From JBFJWU01 sp041623475 [NCBI: bacterium] (GTDB taxonomy: Bacteria > J088): a DNA stretch of 9,442 nt. Positions 6,791-9,442 of this stretch are shown piece by piece (the stretch's first letter is position 1; each line of letters begins with the position of its first letter). The stretch is from NCBI GenBank assembly GCA_041623475.1, contig JBFJWU010000112.1, positions 1 to 9,442 on the forward strand, written 5' to 3'. The position numbers and the translations under genes were made by a program. Under the pieces are notes generated by a model. That model was not told the origin of the DNA. It did no database searches and saw nothing but the letters and a program-made list of their open reading frames with translations.

Positions 6791-7663
6791 CTATTCCTTG
6801 ATTGAAATTGGAGCCTCACCATCTTCGGGAAGCTGGTCCAGGACTTCGTCGTTGGCATCCAGCAGGGTAATTGACAAGTCAAGATCTGGTGACACGACTA
6901 TGCCGCCCTCATCGGTTGCACCCCCCAATTGGTCGTAGGGTACCGAAATGCGGATACCACCAACAACAAATTTAAAGCCGGCCGTGCCAACGGCGGTGCC
7001 GTCTGACTCTGCATAGACCGTCATTCCGTCGACGGATGCGTCCAGCAGGATGTAGTAGGTTTCATCGCCAGGATTCTCAACCAGTTCGATAAATCCGTTT
7101 ACACTGCGGGCACCGCCCTGAGTCGCAGGAAAGACGATATCCGTAAAAACCATTTCAACGAAAAACTGGTCCAACTGGCGGACGATGTCGATGTGCGCCA
7201 GGTCTCCGCCACCGCCGTCGCCCTGGGCGTCGGCGATTCGCCGTGCGGGCCATAATGGCATTTGAAGTTCGATTTCGATGCCTTCAACAACCTGGGTAAT
7301 TACCCCGATTGATTTGCGAGACAGGTCTCCGGCTACGTCAAATGTTTCGATGACAACTTCGATGTCTTCGCCTTCAGGAACAAGAATATCCAGTTCGCAC
7401 GATCCCTGAATCTGGCTGGCCGTGAATGTCGCCGGTTCGGCTGCTTCGGTCAGGAAGCTGCCGCTGATAGTGACTTCGACTGTTTCAATGCCAGCGGCAG
7501 CCAGGTCACAGCCCTCAACGGTTACGTCGGTGGGTCCGGTACTGAATTCACCGCCAGAAAATGCAGCTGGTTGCAGCGAAATCCTCAGGTCCCCTGTGCC
7601 GGCCTGGCTGCAGGCAATAGTGGCCAGCGGCAGGAGTAGCAGTATGGTGGTCAGTTTCTTCAT
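6791..7663 (-). CDS. Hypothetical lipoprotein with beta-rich C-terminal half
   Basis: The 290-residue product begins MKK, a hydrophobic run (residues 5-15) and a lipobox-like TIAC with Cys18 as predicted lipidation site, so it should be membrane-anchored and face the periplasm or the surface. Residues 19-140 are alternating beta strands (a VEVTISGSF type pattern with an IEVVIETFDVAG strand), resembling an Ig-like or carboxypeptidase-regulatory fold. Cys52 and Cys89 could form a disulphide. Residues about 145-285 contain DAQGDGGGGDLAHIDIVRQ and long beta strands, which recalls the beta-sandwich modules of DOMON/CBM9-like or glucodextranase C-terminal type that open with a GD...DL turn. That is a fold-level impression, not a family assignment. 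ATG at 7663 overlaps the FecR-gene stop by one base (TAATG) and has a strong GGAGG seven bases upstream. It is the last gene of the operon, before the terminator. Function unknown. Confidence 0.85.
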   Translation of the reverse strand: MKKLTTILLLLPLATIACSQAGTGDLRISLQPAAFSGGEFSTGPTDVTVEGCDLAAAGIETVEVTISGSFLTEAAEPATFTASQIQGSCELDILVPEGEDIEVVIETFDVAGDLSRKSIGVITQVVEGIEIELQMPLWPARRIADAQGDGGGGDLAHIDIVRQLDQFFVEMVFTDIVFPATQGGARSVNGFIELVENPGDETYYILLDASVDGMTVYAESDGTAVGTAGFKFVVGGIRISVPYDQLGGATDEGGIVVSPDLDLSITLLDANDEVLDQLPEDGEAPISIKE

Positions 7664-8523
7664 TACCGTACCTCCGGTATGGACAACGGAATGGTTACAT
7701 TGCCGTTGATCTTGGGGTCCACCGACTGCTGGTCAGCAAGCGGGTTGGGTGGATCGATACCGGCATCTCCGGCGCGGGGTGAGCGATTTTCGGAACCCGG
7801 TGTACCGCCGGCACCCTGGCCGGGAACTCGTTCTGTTATTTCGACGGCGCGTCGCGCTTGCGATCGGTTATCCACTTTTGAAGTGGCCTGGTCATTCAGC
7901 ATGTCCTGCAGGCGGATTTCAACTTCGTTTTCCTTCTGGGATAGTTCCTCGGGCGATAGTTGGACCGGATCGCCACTGAAACCACTGTTGCCAGCATTTA
8001 CGAAACCGCCCGCGGACAGCGAAAACGTATTGCCGGCACCGTCCTGAACGTCGACCTGCCCGGAAAAGACGACAACATCGGTATCACCATCAAAGTCGAC
8101 TCGGAAATGGGTGCCACGCACACCGGCGACAGCGGTCGGGGTACGGACCTTGAAGTCCGGTTCCGAACTGAACAAACTGCCGACAAGTGTTTTGATCTTG
8201 CCTCCGAGCAGGTCAAACATGCTGGATCGTTCCTGCTTCTGGGGCTCGTAGAGGAATTCAGTGATTTTGAGGCCCGTGTTTTCTGCCAGGGTCATCAACG
8301 ATCCGTCTTCGAACATGATTTTCACTTTGCCGTTGCCGGTGCGAACGACATCGCCCAGGTGAACGGGGTCCTCTTTCTGGAGTTGGATGACTCCCCCGGA
8401 AGCCCGTTCAACTTTGGGGTTGCCGTCCAGCGCGATTACCCGGCCTACAGATTCCGCCGCAGTTGCGGGGACCGCAACCAGCGATACCGCGGCAATCAGC
8501 GCCAGGAACGAGAAACTTTTCAT
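7663..8523 (-). CDS. Sec-exported FecR-domain protein
   Basis: The 286-residue product has a Sec signal peptide (MKSFSF, hydrophobic core 7-19, cleavage near ATAA at 20-23) and is predicted to be periplasmic. Residues about 50-160 form a FecR domain (PF04773 type): HLGDVVRTGNGKVKIMFEDG and SLMTLAENTGLKI, then FKVRTPTAVAGVRGTHFRVD (124-143) and VVVFSGQVDV, the hallmark of this beta-helical or jelly-roll-like module. A charged helix (188-215) and a Pro/Gly/Asn-rich, probably disordered tail (230-286) follow. It lacks the transmembrane segment and N-terminal anti-sigma region of true FecR, and no sigma factor is adjacent, so a role in sigma signalling is unlikely. FecR-domain proteins of this exported kind occur with outer-membrane or adhesin genes; the ligand here is unknown. 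It starts 10 bases after the barrel gene, with AGGGGG as Shine-Dalgarno, and overlaps the next gene by one base. Confidence 0.92.
   Translation of the reverse strand: MKSFSFLALIAAVSLVAVPATAAESVGRVIALDGNPKVERASGGVIQLQKEDPVHLGDVVRTGNGKVKIMFEDGSLMTLAENTGLKITEFLYEPQKQERSSMFDLLGGKIKTLVGSLFSSEPDFKVRTPTAVAGVRGTHFRVDFDGDTDVVVFSGQVDVQDGAGNTFSLSAGGFVNAGNSGFSGDPVQLSPEELSQKENEVEIRLQDMLNDQATSKVDNRSQARRAVEITERVPGQGAGGTPGSENRSPRAGDAGIDPPNPLADQQSVDPKINGNVTIPLSIPEVR
7671..7675 (-). promoter_or_regulatory. Strong Shine-Dalgarno of the lipoprotein gene
   Basis: GGAGG on the minus strand lies seven bases before the ATG at 7663. It is inside the 3' end of the FecR-domain gene, so ribosomes can both re-initiate through the TAATG overlap and load independently. 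It confirms the ATG start. Confidence 0.85.
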
Positions 8524-8529
8524 CTGTAA

Positions 8530-8535
8530 CCCCCT
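8530..8535 (-). promoter_or_regulatory. Shine-Dalgarno of the FecR-domain gene, overlapping the barrel stop codon
   Basis: AGGGGG on the minus strand lies six bases before the ATG at 8523. Its first two bases are the last two bases (AG) of the TAG stop of the upstream barrel gene. Termination on that gene would therefore place a ribosome directly on the site. This supports the ATG start and coupled translation. Confidence 0.75.
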
Positions 8536-9442
8536 AGAGTGTCACGCCGAATGAACCGGTAATAATGTGCCGGCCAAACGTATAAAGATCGATGCTGGAC
8601 TGTTTGTAGCCCGTATAGCCCAGCGTCAGGTCCGTGCGTTCGCCAAGGCCGATACGCACGGCTGAATTGAAGCCAAATTCGTTGTCCGTCCGGTCAACCG
8701 TTCCCTGTCCGGGGATCAGGAACGGATTGCCATAGATCCGATTGAAGAAGTAGAGGCCGCCGCTGATATTGATGCGATCAATTGGGCGGTAGTTGGCACC
8801 TACCTGGATCCGGTTGCCAAAAAACTTCCATTGACTGGCTGAATCGCTGGTGGCGTTGATGTGCAATGAGTAGCCTGCCAGCAGGTCGGCATCTTCGATC
8901 AGGCTGATCCTGGCACCAAGTGGCACGGCAATATTGACACCATCACGTTCTTCGGCATCGTCAAATGCACTGTATGTCAGCAGCATGCCACCGTTCGCTG
9001 TAATCGATTCGCTGACGTTGTAGTAACCTGCCAAACCAGCGGCAATCGACGATGAATAACGCGTCGCGTCCTTGAGTGGGCCAATTGCAGAAATCGAATA
9101 CTGGACAGGGATATCCAGGCCCCAGCTTTCGGCGTTGTAGGACAGGCCGCCAAACACCATTGGCTGATAGGCGTTGTAATCCTCGGCCGCACTGTTGCCG
9201 ATATGGACGCTGCCGTACCCGGATGCACCGATGCGGCCCGAAACGCCTTCGTCGTCGCCGAACTGGCCACGGAGCGCCGTATAAAGGGCCGTCCGGAATG
9301 CTCCGGTCGAGTCCGAAATGTCGGCGTGATAGATCGCCGCCAGGTCATCGTCAGACTGAACCAGGGCCGGGTTGGTGTCCCACTGTTCGATGAATCGCAA
9401 GTCCCAGAAGACGTATTTCGTATCATCGTCGGGTTCGCCGCC
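8534..9442 (-). CDS. C-terminal part of an outer-membrane beta-barrel protein (5' truncated)
   Basis: The frame is open from the right edge of the window to the TAG at 8536-8534, giving 302 visible residues; the start lies outside. The apparent TTG start at 9400 is internal, since the upstream codons (reading KYVFWDL) continue the protein. The first 40 residues are helical and acidic (FIEQWDTNPALVQSDDDL). From about residue 45 on, amphipathic strands of 8-12 residues alternate with short turns and Asp/Asn/Gly-rich loops: LGARISLIED, LLAGYSLHINA, NRIQVGANYRPIDRINISGGLYFF, RIGLGERTDLTLGYTGY, GSFGVTL. This is the pattern of an outer-membrane barrel of at least ten strands. The protein ends in Leu rather than the classical Phe. 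No TPR or plug is visible in this part, so porin, transporter and surface-export barrel (for example of the TPR-plus-barrel type) all remain possible. It is the first visible gene of an operon with the FecR-domain and lipoprotein genes. Confidence 0.8.
   Translation of the reverse strand, partial: GGEPDDDTKYVFWDLRFIEQWDTNPALVQSDDDLAAIYHADISDSTGAFRTALYTALRGQFGDDEGVSGRIGASGYGSVHIGNSAAEDYNAYQPMVFGGLSYNAESWGLDIPVQYSISAIGPLKDATRYSSSIAAGLAGYYNVSESITANGGMLLTYSAFDDAEERDGVNIAVPLGARISLIEDADLLAGYSLHINATSDSASQWKFFGNRIQVGANYRPIDRINISGGLYFFNRIYGNPFLIPGQGTVDRTDNEFGFNSAVRIGLGERTDLTLGYTGYKQSSIDLYTFGRHIITGSFGVTL

Noticed and set aside
7663-8523. FecR-domain protein as an iron-responsive anti-sigma regulator
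   Set aside because: It has a cleavable signal peptide and no cytoplasmic anti-sigma segment or transmembrane anchor, and no sigma factor gene lies beside it.
7960-8529. Plus-strand open frame (189 codons) opposite the FecR-domain gene
   Set aside because: The minus strand encodes a signal peptide and FecR motifs with good Shine-Dalgarno spacing; the plus-strand product looks random.

Overview
The window reads as a gene-dense chromosome segment of a Gram-negative bacterium. It encodes lipoproteins, a Sec-exported periplasmic protein and an outer-membrane beta-barrel. The def-fmt-rsmB order is the one known from Gammaproteobacteria such as E. coli. I estimate moderately high GC (in the upper 50s percent, by eye). 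An uncultured or marine gammaproteobacterium (for example of the Woeseia/Steroidobacter kind) is plausible, but no rRNA or other phylogenetic marker is present to settle it. No tRNA, rRNA, CRISPR array, insertion sequence or phage gene was seen, and there is no gene-free stretch above about 110 bases.

Plus strand, positions 1-6727. The left part holds envelope or scaffold genes: the 3' end of an acidic helical protein, probably TPR-type; a TPR lipoprotein overlapping it by 25 bases; and a large DUF4388/PatA-N-like protein with a long acidic linker, a degenerate J-like domain lacking HPD, and a C-terminal TPR. A candidate extended -10 promoter lies just before the last of these. Nine bases later begins the translation-initiation and ribosome-modification set: peptide deformylase (def, TTG start), methionyl-tRNA formyltransferase (fmt) and 16S rRNA m5C967 methyltransferase (rsmB). 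fmt and rsmB overlap by one base (TGATG). Fmt formylates initiator Met-tRNA, Def removes the formyl group from new proteins, and RsmB methylates the 30S subunit.

Minus strand, positions 9442-6791. A convergent three-gene envelope operon runs from the right edge: a truncated outer-membrane beta-barrel protein, a Sec-exported FecR-domain protein, and a small lipoprotein with a predicted beta-rich C-terminal half. Junctions are tight: a 10-base gap whose Shine-Dalgarno runs into the upstream stop codon, then a TAATG one-base overlap with a strong GGAGG. The operon ends at an intrinsic terminator whose U-tract template overlaps the rsmB stop codon.

The most interesting elements are the DUF4388/J-like/TPR fusion next to the translation genes, and the uncharacterised barrel-FecR-lipoprotein operon.
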